Of a stretch of 64,000 nucleotides of DNA, positions 51,605 through 60,515 are shown piece by piece (position 1 is the first letter of the stretch; the number at the start of each line of letters is the position of its first letter). Both the position numbers and the translations under genes were made by a program. The notes under the pieces are model-generated. The model did no database searches. It was not told where the DNA came from and worked only from the letters and a program-made list of their open reading frames with translations. The stretch is from Treponema sp. (lineage in GTDB: Bacteria; Spirochaetota; Spirochaetia; Treponematales; Treponemataceae), in NCBI GenBank assembly GCA_017470605.1, contig JAFUYH010000035.1:1-64000 (forward strand), in the 5' to 3' direction.

Positions 51605-51610
51605 TATAAT
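51605..51610 (+). promoter_or_regulatory. -10 box of hisH, leaderless
   Basis: TATAAT at 51605-51610 with the ATG 6 nt downstream and no Shine-Dalgarno. A weak -35 (TTTTCA, 51582-51587) lies 17 bp upstream. Confidence 0.6.
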
Positions 51611-51616
51611 TTCAGC

Positions 51617-52246
51617 ATGATTGGAATTGTAGATTACAACGCAGGAAACATTACAAGCGTTGCGAGGGCATTAAAAAGTCTGGGAATGGAATATATCCTC
51701 TCTAAAAAGCCTTCGGATTTAAAAGACTGCGACAGGCTGATTTTTCCGGGAGTGGGAGATGCCGCCTATGCTATGGTTCAGTTAAAAGAAACTGAATTCG
51801 ATACATTTTTAAAGGATTTCGTAAAAACCGGAAAGCCTCTTCTTGGAATCTGCCTTGGTTCACAGATTATTTTTGATTTTTCAGAAGAAGGAAACACGGA
51901 ATGTCTGGGACTTGTAAAGGGAAAGATTTCTCATTTTGAAAGCCTGGATAAAGACATTGTTTCTAAAGGTTTTAAGATTCCCCACATGGGCTGGAACAAC
52001 CTTACGTTAAAAAACGGAGACTGCCCTCTTTTAAAAGGACTGCCAGAAAATTCAGATTTTTATTTCGTGCATTCTTATGTAATCTGTCCTGAATCTGATG
52101 AAGTCATAAAGGCTACCGCCGACTACGGCATAAAAGTTCCTTCTGTAATCCAGAGCGGAAACATTTTTGCCTGCCAGTTTCACCCGGAAAAAAGCGGAAA
52201 AGCAGGCCTTGCAATCCTCAAAAATTTTGGAGACTTAAAATGCTGA
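51617..52246 (+). CDS. hisH: Imidazole glycerol phosphate synthase, glutaminase subunit
   Basis: Releases ammonia from glutamine for HisF in histidine synthesis. 209 residues: IVDYNAGNITSVARAL at the start, LLGICLGSQIIFD with the nucleophile Cys, HMGWNNL, and the His/Glu pair in CQFHPEKSG. The start at 51617 matches the family N-terminus; the frame open from 51506 is not used. Overlaps hisF by 7 bp. No other his genes are in the window. Confidence 0.96.
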   Translation: MIGIVDYNAGNITSVARALKSLGMEYILSKKPSDLKDCDRLIFPGVGDAAYAMVQLKETEFDTFLKDFVKTGKPLLGICLGSQIIFDFSEEGNTECLGLVKGKISHFESLDKDIVSKGFKIPHMGWNNLTLKNGDCPLLKGLPENSDFYFVHSYVICPESDEVIKATADYGIKVPSVIQSGNIFACQFHPEKSGKAGLAILKNFGDLKC

Positions 52247-53004
52247 AAAAACGAATCATAGTCTGTCTTGACGTAAAGGACGGACGTACCACAAAGGGCG
52301 TAAAATTTCAGAATAATATAGACATAGGCGACCCTGTAGAAATGGCAGCAGAATATTACAGACAGGGTGTAGATGAACTTGTATTCTATGACATCATAGC
52401 GTCTGCCAGGGGAAGAGGCCCGATTCTTGACCTGATTTCCAGAGTTGCATCTGAAGTTTTCATTCCTTTTTGCGTTGGTGGCGGAATTGGAAGCATAGAA
52501 GACATTCGCTCTACAATTCTTGCAGGTGCAGAAAAAATTTCACTGAACTCGCAGGCCGTAAAAAATCCTAATCTTATTACAGAAGGAGCAAGAATTTTCG
52601 GAAACCAGTGCATTGTTCTTGGAATGGACGCTGCCCGCGATGCAGAAATGCCAAGTGGCTATCGGGTTTATATAAACGGTGGCCGGGTAAAAACCGATTT
52701 TGACGCACTGGCATGGGCTAAAAAAGCAGTTTCTCTGGGAGCAGGAGAAATTGTCTTGAATTCCATTGATGCTGACGGAACCAAAAACGGCTATGAAATC
52801 AACCTGACCCGCATGATAGCAGAAAATGTTGACGTTCCTGTAATTGCAAGCGGAGGCGGAGGAAAACCTGAACATCTTGCAGATGTCTTAAAGGAAGGCA
52901 AGGCAGACGCCGCTCTTATTGCAAGCATGGTTCACAACGGAAGCTATACTGTAGGCGGAATAAAAAAAGAACTTGCCGGACAGGGAGTACCTGTAAGGCT
53001 TTAA
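52240..53004 (+). CDS. hisF: Imidazole glycerol phosphate synthase, cyclase subunit
   Basis: Cyclises PRFAR with ammonia to imidazole glycerol phosphate and AICAR. 254 residues, a (beta/alpha)8 barrel: RIIVCLDVKDGRTTKGVKF with the catalytic Asp, VGGGIGSIEDIRS, DADGTKNGYE with the second catalytic Asp, IASGGGGKPEHL and the C-terminal GVPVRL. The xylanase start lies only 16 bp downstream without a visible terminator. Confidence 0.97.
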   Translation: MLKKRIIVCLDVKDGRTTKGVKFQNNIDIGDPVEMAAEYYRQGVDELVFYDIIASARGRGPILDLISRVASEVFIPFCVGGGIGSIEDIRSTILAGAEKISLNSQAVKNPNLITEGARIFGNQCIVLGMDAARDAEMPSGYRVYINGGRVKTDFDALAWAKKAVSLGAGEIVLNSIDADGTKNGYEINLTRMIAENVDVPVIASGGGGKPEHLADVLKEGKADAALIASMVHNGSYTVGGIKKELAGQGVPVRL

Positions 53005-53020
53005 GAAAACAAGGGAGAAA

Positions 53021-54376
53021 ATGAAAATGAATACTAAATCCTCATTACAAAGAATGCAGAGAATTATTGCGCTATTATCCATCACAATGTCCTTTTCTCT
53101 GCTTTACGCAAAAGATGCAGAGAAAAAAGTCTGGACAGATTCATCTGTCCCTTCAATAAAAGAAGCCTACAGCGAATATTTTGATTCCTTTGGAATTTCC
53201 TGTGAATACAAGCCATGGAACAGAAATTTTGGAGAACTCCAGTCTTCTGCAGTTCGTCAGGGACTTTCAAAACATGCTGATTCAATTACAATGGGAAATG
53301 ATTTTAAGCCGGACGGAATAATCGGAGTGCCATGGGGAAAGACTGCGGCTCAGATTGCAAAGGAAAAGTTTACCGCCAGTAACGGTAAGACTATTGAAGT
53401 TCCTGTTTTAAACGGATTTACCCGAATGGATCAGATTCTGCAGGCCTGCAAGGACGGAGGTCTTTTGATGAGGGGGCATGTTCTTACATGGCATTCCCAG
53501 ACACCAGAAGCATTTTTTGCAGAAGGTTATGACCCTAAATTTTCCGGAAGCAGAATCACAAATCTTGTAGATAAAGAAACTATGACTGCCCGCCATGAAT
53601 GGTACATTAAGACAGTTCTTGAACACGTGGCTGCCTGGGAAAAAGAAAATAACGGAGGCAAACACATTATATGGGCATGGGATGTTGTAAATGAAGCAAT
53701 GGCAGATGATGCCCAGAAAGTTTATACAGGAGACAAACAGAAATGGCTCAGGGGTTCCACAAAAGACAAGGGCAAGGCTCCAAAAGACGGCGGCTCCCGC
53801 TGGTATCAGATTTATGAAAACGAAGAATTTATAATAAATGCCTTTACATTTGCAAATGCCTATGCACCATCGGATGTAGTCCTGTGCTATAACGACTACA
53901 ATGAATACATGGATTTTAGCGGAGGCTGGAAGACAAGCGCAATTCTTCATCTTGTTGAAGAACTTAATTCTGCACCGGCCATGAAAGTAAACGGAAAAGA
54001 AGTAAAGCCTAGAATTGACGCAATAGGCATGCAGTCCCATGTAGGAGACAGCTGGCCGGGAGTCAAAGGCTATGAAAATGCCTTAAAGAGATTTCTGGAT
54101 GCAGGTCTGGATGTTCACGTAACTGAATTTGACATTGCCGCAAAATCACATTCTTCTGCCGCAAAACTCTACGGTGATTACTTTTCCATGCTGAAAAATT
54201 ACGGAAAGAAATATTCCGGCTCTCATAAAGTAACAAATGTTACGGTATGGGGAATCAGCAATCAGGAATCATGGATTGGCAACAACGGAAGTCAGTACCC
54301 GCTTCTCTTTGACCGAGAAGGCAGCTCCTACTATCCAAACGCCGCCTTTGATGCAGTAATTTCTGCCGCCCAATAA
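53021..54376 (+). CDS. GH10 endo-beta-1,4-xylanase, secreted
   Basis: 451 residues. Signal peptide to about residue 30 (IIALLSITMSFSLLYA), then a GH10 barrel. Acid/base Glu225 in WDVVNEAMADD, nucleophile Glu369 in VTEFDIA; also RGHVLTWHSQTPE, CYNDYNEYMD and GMQSHVG. No lipobox, so probably periplasmic or released. GGGAG lies 5 nt before ATG 53021. First of three GH10 paralogues; about two thirds of the barrel is near-identical in sequence to the second one. It sits 16 bp behind hisF. Confidence 0.95.
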   Translation: MKMNTKSSLQRMQRIIALLSITMSFSLLYAKDAEKKVWTDSSVPSIKEAYSEYFDSFGISCEYKPWNRNFGELQSSAVRQGLSKHADSITMGNDFKPDGIIGVPWGKTAAQIAKEKFTASNGKTIEVPVLNGFTRMDQILQACKDGGLLMRGHVLTWHSQTPEAFFAEGYDPKFSGSRITNLVDKETMTARHEWYIKTVLEHVAAWEKENNGGKHIIWAWDVVNEAMADDAQKVYTGDKQKWLRGSTKDKGKAPKDGGSRWYQIYENEEFIINAFTFANAYAPSDVVLCYNDYNEYMDFSGGWKTSAILHLVEELNSAPAMKVNGKEVKPRIDAIGMQSHVGDSWPGVKGYENALKRFLDAGLDVHVTEFDIAAKSHSSAAKLYGDYFSMLKNYGKKYSGSHKVTNVTVWGISNQESWIGNNGSQYPLLFDREGSSYYPNAAFDAVISAAQ

Positions 54377-54395
54377 GAGAAAAAATACGGATAAA

Positions 54396-54797
54396 TCAGC
54401 AGGCAAAGTAACGGGCTCTGGAAGTTTCGGTCTCAAACACATCTATTGCAAAGAGAACGGCTTCCTCCTTACCTTCCTGCCAGCGTAAATCAAGCCCCTG
54501 TTCTTCAAGAATCTCAATCATCCTTTTGTAAATATACATGGCAATTCGTTCTGCACTTGGATTCTGCTCAAAGACCTGCATATCATTCAGATTTGTATGG
54601 TCCAGCTCCTTGCAGACAGCCCTCAGAGCTCCTTTTAAAAGCGAAAAATCCATTAACATTCCGCCTTCATTCAAAAGCTGCCCCCTTGCATGAGCATAAA
54701 CCTTATAATTATGGCCATGCAGATTTTCGCACTTGCCGTTATAATCCCTTAAGAAATGTGCTGCAGAAAAATCCGCTTCAACCCGAACTTCAAACAT
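54396..54797 (-). CDS. queD: 6-carboxytetrahydropterin synthase (QueD/PTPS family)
   Basis: Queuosine-pathway enzyme making 6-carboxy-5,6,7,8-tetrahydropterin from 7,8-dihydroneopterin triphosphate. 133 residues: zinc ligands in ADFSAAHFL and LHGHNYKVY, catalytic region CENLHGHNY, LDHTNLND and PSAERIA. GAGG before ATG 54797 favours it over ATG 54812. It stands between two paralogous xylanases, opposite in direction, without other queuosine genes in the window. Confidence 0.92.
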   Translation of the reverse strand: MFEVRVEADFSAAHFLRDYNGKCENLHGHNYKVYAHARGQLLNEGGMLMDFSLLKGALRAVCKELDHTNLNDMQVFEQNPSAERIAMYIYKRMIEILEEQGLDLRWQEGKEEAVLFAIDVFETETSRARYFAC

Positions 54798-55034
54798 AAA
54801 AACCTCGTACATAAAATTTAAGCAGAATAAATGACTAAGTCAACCAGATTTTAAATAAGGCTCAGATAAAAGACTATAAGAGACGTGATGGAGATTTTTT
54901 TTAGGTAAAATCCCCTAAAATCCTCTTCATATTTATTGTAATATTAGTTAAAAAGTTCAAATAAATTAAATAATTTCACTTTCTATCTTTTATAATTGAA
55001 TTTATAATAAATATGATAGGAGCCCGAAAAGAAA

Positions 55035-56402
55035 ATGAAAAAACTTAGTTCAATGTTTGCACTTACGCTTATTTCTGCATTTATTATCTCATGCTCTCCT
55101 TCTACTGGAAGCAATTCAAATAATACAGTATCTGAAAAATCAGTCTGGACTGATGACTCTGTTCCCTCATTAAAGGAAACTTACGGCGAATATTTTGACA
55201 CTTTTGGAATCGCCTGTGAATACAAACCATGGAATTCTTGGGAACACCCCTCAGAACTGGAGTCTTCTGCAGTTCGTCAGGGACTTTCAAAACATGCAGA
55301 TTCAATTACAATGGGAAATGAATTTAAGCCGGATTCTATAATCGCTATCGAATGGGGAAAAAAGTCACCTGAAATTAAAGAAGAAACATTTACAGCAAGC
55401 AACGGAAAAACAATTTCTGTACCAGTGCTAAAAGGACTGAATCAGGCAGCAACTATACTGCAGTCTTGTAAAGATGCGGGCCTTACAATGCGAGGTCATG
55501 TCCTCACCTGGCATTCCCAGACACCAGATGCTTTCTTTGCAGAAAACTACCAGCCTGAGACTTTCAACGAATTAATCACAAATCTGGTAGATAAAGAAAC
55601 AATGACTGCCCGCCATGAATGGTACATAAAAACTGTCCTTGAATTTGTTTCAAATTGGGAAGCTGAAAATAATGAAGGCAGGCATATAATCTGGGCATGG
55701 GATGTCGTAAATGAAGCAATTGCAGATGATGCCCAGAAAACCTATAGCGGAGACTCTCAAAACTGGCTTCGTGGCTCTACAAAAGACAAGGGCAAGGCTC
55801 CAAGTGCCGGCGGTTCCCGCTGGTATCAGATTTATGAAAGTGACGAATTTATTATCAATGCATTCAGGTTTGCAAATGCCTACGCGCCAGAAGACGTAAA
55901 ACTCTGTTATAACGACTACAATGAATACATGGATTATAACGAAGGCTGGAAGACAAGCGCAATCCTTCATCTGGTTGATGAATTAAAGGCAGCACCTGCA
56001 AAAAAGGTAAATGGAAAGGATGTCAGTCCTAGAATAGATGTCATAGGAATGCAGTCTCATGTAGGAGAAACCTGGCCGGGAGTTCCATCTTATGAAACCG
56101 CCCTTCAAAGGTTCCTGCAAACAGGACTTGAAGTGCACGTAACTGAATTTGACATTGCCGCAAGTTCACAGTCTGCAGCCGCAGAGCTTTACGGTGATTA
56201 TTTTGCAATGCTTTCAAAATACGGTAAAAAATACTCTGGAGAAAACAAGGTAACTAATGTAACTGTCTGGGGAATCTCTTCTCAGGATTCATGGATTTCA
56301 AAAAACGGAAGCCAATTCCCACTCCTTTTTGACAGAGATGGAAACACTTATTACCCGAATGCCTCATTTGATGCAGTAATAAATGCAGTTTCAGAAGAAT
56401 AA
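55035..56402 (+). CDS. GH10 endo-beta-1,4-xylanase, lipoprotein
   Basis: 455 residues. Lipobox AFIIS-C (Cys20), short Ser/Asn linker, GH10 barrel with acid/base Glu227 (WDVVNEAIADD) and nucleophile Glu371 (VTEFDIA). Closely related to the upstream xylanase but membrane-anchored, so the pair covers anchored and free locations. TAGGAG is upstream of the ATG. Strongly AT-rich intergenic DNA (54813-55034) precedes it. Confidence 0.95.
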   Translation: MKKLSSMFALTLISAFIISCSPSTGSNSNNTVSEKSVWTDDSVPSLKETYGEYFDTFGIACEYKPWNSWEHPSELESSAVRQGLSKHADSITMGNEFKPDSIIAIEWGKKSPEIKEETFTASNGKTISVPVLKGLNQAATILQSCKDAGLTMRGHVLTWHSQTPDAFFAENYQPETFNELITNLVDKETMTARHEWYIKTVLEFVSNWEAENNEGRHIIWAWDVVNEAIADDAQKTYSGDSQNWLRGSTKDKGKAPSAGGSRWYQIYESDEFIINAFRFANAYAPEDVKLCYNDYNEYMDYNEGWKTSAILHLVDELKAAPAKKVNGKDVSPRIDVIGMQSHVGETWPGVPSYETALQRFLQTGLEVHVTEFDIAASSQSAAAELYGDYFAMLSKYGKKYSGENKVTNVTVWGISSQDSWISKNGSQFPLLFDRDGNTYYPNASFDAVINAVSEE

Positions 56403-56573
56403 CTGAAGTTTTTTACGGAGAGAGATTTTTCGCAACTTCATCATTGCATGCAATTTTTTTGCGGCTTCACTTTTCGCACTCTGGCTTCCATCGGCCTTGC
56501 CCTCTTCGTAACCTTCCTGGTGGCGGTTCCTGATAAAACTGCTGCAATCTGTAGCTGATTCATCCTCATCCAT
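56391..56573 (-). CDS. Small ORF resembling the tail of Rpn/PDDEXK transposase-like proteins
   Basis: 60 residues: SSFIRNRHQEGYEEGKADGS and KKLHAMMKLRKISLRKKLQ. The EGYEEGKxxG helix followed by an AMMKLRKI segment resembles the C-terminus of Rpn-family PD-(D/E)XK proteins, which are numerous in Treponema genomes. It has no catalytic part and no Shine-Dalgarno and overlaps the xylanase end by 12 bp. Probably a remnant. Confidence 0.35.
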   Translation of the reverse strand: MDEDESATDCSSFIRNRHQEGYEEGKADGSQSAKSEAAKKLHAMMKLRKISLRKKLQLFF

Positions 56574-56698
56574 ATATTTAATAGTCTGCGATATGTCATT
56601 TTCTACAATTTTGCCAATTTTTTTTTCTAAAAAATAAATTAAATTTATATTTTTTTTTCAAAATTTTATATTAAAATGATGTTATACAGGAGTAACAA

Positions 56699-58642
56699 AT
56701 GAAAAAGATTTTTCTATCTCTATTCTGCATTCTTATTTTACTTGCCTCATGTAAAACCGGGAACTCTGATATTCAGACATATACAGTTACCTTCCATCTG
56801 AATGGAGGAAAAGTTTCAGAAGGCTCAATTGCAGAACAGACGATTGAAGAAGGAAAATGTGCAAAAGAACCTTCTGTAAAACCTGAAAAAGAAAATTATA
56901 CTTTTAAATATTGGGGATTAACAACTACAGCTTCTGAATCCTTTGATTTTTCTACACCAGTCACAAAAGACCTGAAACTCTATGCCAACTACAGCAAAAA
57001 TCAAGAAGAAGACTCCGAGGACTCTGATATCCAGACATATACCGTTACATTCCATCTGAATGGAGGAAAAGTTTCTGAAGGCTCAATTGCAGAACAGACA
57101 ATTGAAGAAGGAAAATGTGCAACAGAACCTTCTGTAAAACCTGAAAAAGAAAATTATAGTTTTGAATATTGGGGATTATCAACTACAGCTTCTGAAGCCT
57201 TTGATTTTTCTACACCAGTCACAAAAGACCTGAACCTCTATGCCAACTACAGAAAAAATCAAGAAGAAGACTCCGAAAACACTTCAACAATCACTACTAA
57301 TTCATCAGACAACACTCCCGAATCAGTTACACCAGACTCCTCTACCCAGCAAACAGATGACGGAACCTGGCTTACTGCAACATCACTAAAAACGACTTTT
57401 GTAGATGGTGGATTTTTTGACCGTTTCGGTCTTGCATGTGAGCAAAATGAACTGGAAAATTCAAATACTGCAAAAGGACTTTTACACCATGCAAATACAA
57501 CAACCCCGGGAAATGAATTAAAACCTCAATTTGTTTTCTGGTATCAGTCCAGAGATTCAAAAACAAATTTTACCGCTTCAAACGGAAAAACAATTGCAGT
57601 GCCATCCTTTATAAATTTCTCTGCAAAAATGGATCCATATCTGGAAGCAGCAAAAACAGCTGGTATTCAAATACGAGGTCATGTGCTGACCTGGCACTCA
57701 CAAACTCCAGAATGGTTCTTTACAAGTGATTATTCAGAAGTTACTTATGACGAAAATGACAGTCCAAATAATCTGGCAGACAAAGAAACAATGACAGCAC
57801 GACATGAATGGTACATCAAATCCGTTCTTGAACATGTTGCAGAATGGGAAGAAGCAAATGGTTATGGAACAGGAAATCATCTTATCTATTCTTGGGATGT
57901 AGTAAATGAAGCAGTAGCAGATGATGCCGCAGACTCTGACACAGGCTACCTTAGAGGTTCAACTTCTGGTTCTTCAAGTGCTGCACTTGATTCTGATAAT
58001 GGCTGTACAACCGGAGGAGGCTCCCGCTGGTATCAGATTTACGGAAATGAAGAATTTATTATAAATGCATTCCGCTTTGCAAATGCCTATGCACCAGCAG
58101 ACGTAACTCTCTGCTATAATGATTATAACGAATACTTAAATTATAATGACCAAAAAGGCGGTTCTTATAAAACAAATGGAATCAAAAGACTTTTAAATGC
58201 TATCTTAAACGGAAATGCCCAGACCATAAACGGAAAAAGCGTCAAACCAAGAATTGATGCAATGGCAATGCAGTCTCATGTAGAACCCAGCTGGATGACA
58301 GTGTCTTCTTATGAAAATGCTCTAAAACAATTTCTTGAGCTAGGAATTGATGTTCAGGTTACAGAATTTGATATTGCTACAACAATAGAAGATGATACAG
58401 GTAACTGGTCTGAATATTTTAATATGTTCCTTAAGTACAGCAAAAAAGGCTCTGAAATTTCAAAATATAACGGACACCACATCACAGGCTTTACAATCTG
58501 GGGCTTGAATGATGAAAATTCATGGATCAGCAAGAATGGTACACAGTTCCCTCTCTTGTTTACAAAGTCTTCTGACGGAGCTTACATTCCAAAGGATTGT
58601 TTCTACTCCGTAATTCAGGCCGCAGAAGAATACCAGCAATAA
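56699..58642 (+). CDS. GH10 xylanase lipoprotein with two N-terminal InlB B-repeats
   Basis: 647 residues. Lipobox LLAS-C (Cys17), two almost identical 86-residue InlB/List-Bact repeats (about 22-194: TYTVTFHLNGGKVSEGS, EPSVKPEKENYTFKYWG, KLYANYSKN), a Ser/Thr linker (195-220) and a GH10 barrel with acid/base Glu404 (SWDVVNEAVADD) and nucleophile Glu556 (VTEFDIAT). The repeats link it in architecture to the phase-variable lipoprotein at 13.3 kb. CAGGAG precedes the ATG. It is more divergent from the other two GH10 proteins than they are from each other. Confidence 0.95.
   Translation: MKKIFLSLFCILILLASCKTGNSDIQTYTVTFHLNGGKVSEGSIAEQTIEEGKCAKEPSVKPEKENYTFKYWGLTTTASESFDFSTPVTKDLKLYANYSKNQEEDSEDSDIQTYTVTFHLNGGKVSEGSIAEQTIEEGKCATEPSVKPEKENYSFEYWGLSTTASEAFDFSTPVTKDLNLYANYRKNQEEDSENTSTITTNSSDNTPESVTPDSSTQQTDDGTWLTATSLKTTFVDGGFFDRFGLACEQNELENSNTAKGLLHHANTTTPGNELKPQFVFWYQSRDSKTNFTASNGKTIAVPSFINFSAKMDPYLEAAKTAGIQIRGHVLTWHSQTPEWFFTSDYSEVTYDENDSPNNLADKETMTARHEWYIKSVLEHVAEWEEANGYGTGNHLIYSWDVVNEAVADDAADSDTGYLRGSTSGSSSAALDSDNGCTTGGGSRWYQIYGNEEFIINAFRFANAYAPADVTLCYNDYNEYLNYNDQKGGSYKTNGIKRLLNAILNGNAQTINGKSVKPRIDAMAMQSHVEPSWMTVSSYENALKQFLELGIDVQVTEFDIATTIEDDTGNWSEYFNMFLKYSKKGSEISKYNGHHITGFTIWGLNDENSWISKNGTQFPLLFTKSSDGAYIPKDCFYSVIQAAEEYQQ
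56763..57278 (+). repeat. 258-bp tandem duplication encoding two InlB B-repeats
   Basis: Units 56763-57020 and 57021-57278 are nearly identical at DNA level, with a period of exactly 258 bp (86 codons), indicating recent duplication and potential for length variation by recombination. Confidence 0.9.
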
Positions 58643-58686
58643 TAGATTATACTAAAACAAAGCAGGCAAAAGCCGATAAAATAAGT

Positions 58687-60444
58687 ATGAAAAAATATCT
58701 TTCACAGATTTTACCGGCCGTTGTATGCTCTGTTGTAGCTGCAGACGGCACAAAAATTAACGACTCACAGGAAATCAAAAATATACCTGTCACAAATCTT
58801 GTTTTCGATTCCCGGGAAGTAAGTAAAGATTCTCTTTTCTTTGCCTTGCCCGGAACTCATACAGACGGAAACCGCTTTATTGCAAGCGCAATTCTTGCAG
58901 GAGCAAATGCGGTTGTTTTTCAGGGCGAACTTACAGACGAACAGAAAGAAGAAATCGGGAAAGCAATTATTAAAAGGACACTTGAAAACGGGCTTTCAGA
59001 TGATATAGAAAAATTTGCCCCTGCCCTAATCAAAGTTGACGATGCCCGCTTTGCCATGGCTCCAATTTCTTCTGCCTTCTATGACAATCCTTCCGAACGC
59101 CTCATTGTAATCGGAGTAACAGGAACCGAAGGAAAATCCAGTACAGTAAGCTTTATATGGCAGATGCTGCGGGCCTGCGGACAGAAAGCCGGCTTTATTT
59201 CTACCGTTGAATATTCTTTTGGCGGCGAAGCAGTTCCTAATCCCCAGCACCAGACAACACCGGAAGCACCGATTATTCAGCATCACCTGAATGAAATGCT
59301 GCAGAACGGCTGTAAATATGCTGTTATAGAAAGTTCATCACATGGTCTTTCTTCAAAACTGAACCGCTGCGGAAACCTTATGTTCGACTGTTCAGTCTTC
59401 ATGAATGTAACTCTTGAACACCTGGAATTCCACAAAAATTTTGAAACATACAGAAGCGACAAAGCAAACCTCTTCCGCGCACTGGATAAATATCAGCACG
59501 TAAAGACGATTGCCGGAGAAAAGAAAATCATAAATTCAATCGGAATTGTAAATCTGGAAGACCCTTCTGCAGAATATTTCATAAAATCTACAAAGCATCA
59601 GGTTTATGGATTTACAACAGAAGGAAAAGCGGGAAAAGCCGCCGCAGAATCAGGAGCAGAAGCAGTTCCTCTTCCAGAAATTCCTAAAAACCTCCGCTAT
59701 ATGACAGCCCGCAACATTGCAAGTGCCACCCATGGCATAACATTTACCGTAGATGCAGACGGCACCAGCGCCCTCTACCCGGAAAACTACGACCCTGTTC
59801 AGCCACGCCAGTCTTCTCATTTTGAAGTAAAGGCCGCCCTGCCAGGAGCATTCAATGCCTACAATCTAATGGCCTCCATAATTGCAGTAAGCAGCGTAAC
59901 AGGTCTTTCTTTTGAAGAAGTAGCATCCCACACAGGAGAACTTACTCCAATAAAAGGACGGATGACAGTAATAGACGAAGGACAGGATTTTGAAGTGATT
60001 GTAGACTATGCCCACACACCTTCAAGTTTTGAAACAATATTCCCTCCTTTACGCAAGCGTTGCAGCGGAAGAATGATAGCCCTGTTTGGAAGCGGTGGTG
60101 AACGAGACCTTACAAAACGCCCCCTCCAGGGCCAGATTGCAGCCCGCTTCTGTGATACCGTAATCCTTACGGACGAAGACCCCCGCGGTGAAGACCCGGT
60201 TGAACTCCTTAAAATGATTGCCCAGGGAGCAGAAAAAGAAGGAAAAGTGATGAACGAAAATCTTTTCATCACCCCGGACCGCCCCAAAGCAATCCGCCAA
60301 GCCTTTAAAATGGCTCAAAAAGGTGATATAGTTCTTCTGCTGGGAAAATCCCACGAAAACAGCATCATTTACAAAGACTTTGTAATGCCTTATGATGAGA
60401 TTAGCGAAGCAAAAAAAGCCCTAGAAGAGTTGTTAAAGAGGTAA
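58687..60444 (+). CDS. murE: UDP-N-acetylmuramoyl-tripeptide synthetase
   Basis: Adds the diamino acid to UDP-MurNAc-Ala-Glu. 585 residues, longer than the usual ~490. VFDSREVSKDSLFFALPG (uracil-binding region), ATP loop GVTGTEGKSSTVSFI, TTPEAPIIQHHLNEML, ESSSHGL, DYAHTPSSFETI and the substrate loop TDEDPRGEDP. DAP-adding MurE carry DNPR at that loop; DEDPR here indicates a different amino acid, and treponemes are known to use ornithine. ATG 58687 is preferred over the in-frame 58597 inside the xylanase gene. Followed by ddl. Confidence 0.93.
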   Translation: MKKYLSQILPAVVCSVVAADGTKINDSQEIKNIPVTNLVFDSREVSKDSLFFALPGTHTDGNRFIASAILAGANAVVFQGELTDEQKEEIGKAIIKRTLENGLSDDIEKFAPALIKVDDARFAMAPISSAFYDNPSERLIVIGVTGTEGKSSTVSFIWQMLRACGQKAGFISTVEYSFGGEAVPNPQHQTTPEAPIIQHHLNEMLQNGCKYAVIESSSHGLSSKLNRCGNLMFDCSVFMNVTLEHLEFHKNFETYRSDKANLFRALDKYQHVKTIAGEKKIINSIGIVNLEDPSAEYFIKSTKHQVYGFTTEGKAGKAAAESGAEAVPLPEIPKNLRYMTARNIASATHGITFTVDADGTSALYPENYDPVQPRQSSHFEVKAALPGAFNAYNLMASIIAVSSVTGLSFEEVASHTGELTPIKGRMTVIDEGQDFEVIVDYAHTPSSFETIFPPLRKRCSGRMIALFGSGGERDLTKRPLQGQIAARFCDTVILTDEDPRGEDPVELLKMIAQGAEKEGKVMNENLFITPDRPKAIRQAFKMAQKGDIVLLLGKSHENSIIYKDFVMPYDEISEAKKALEELLKR

Positions 60445-60515
60445 AGCTAAAAAACCGCTTTGCTATTGAACACCGCGGGCTCTGACCGGCCCGCTTACAC
60501 AGGAGATAAAAACAG

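Noticed and set aside
54446..54799. Plus-strand ORF opposite queD
   Set aside because: It is the antisense shadow of a clear QueD gene.
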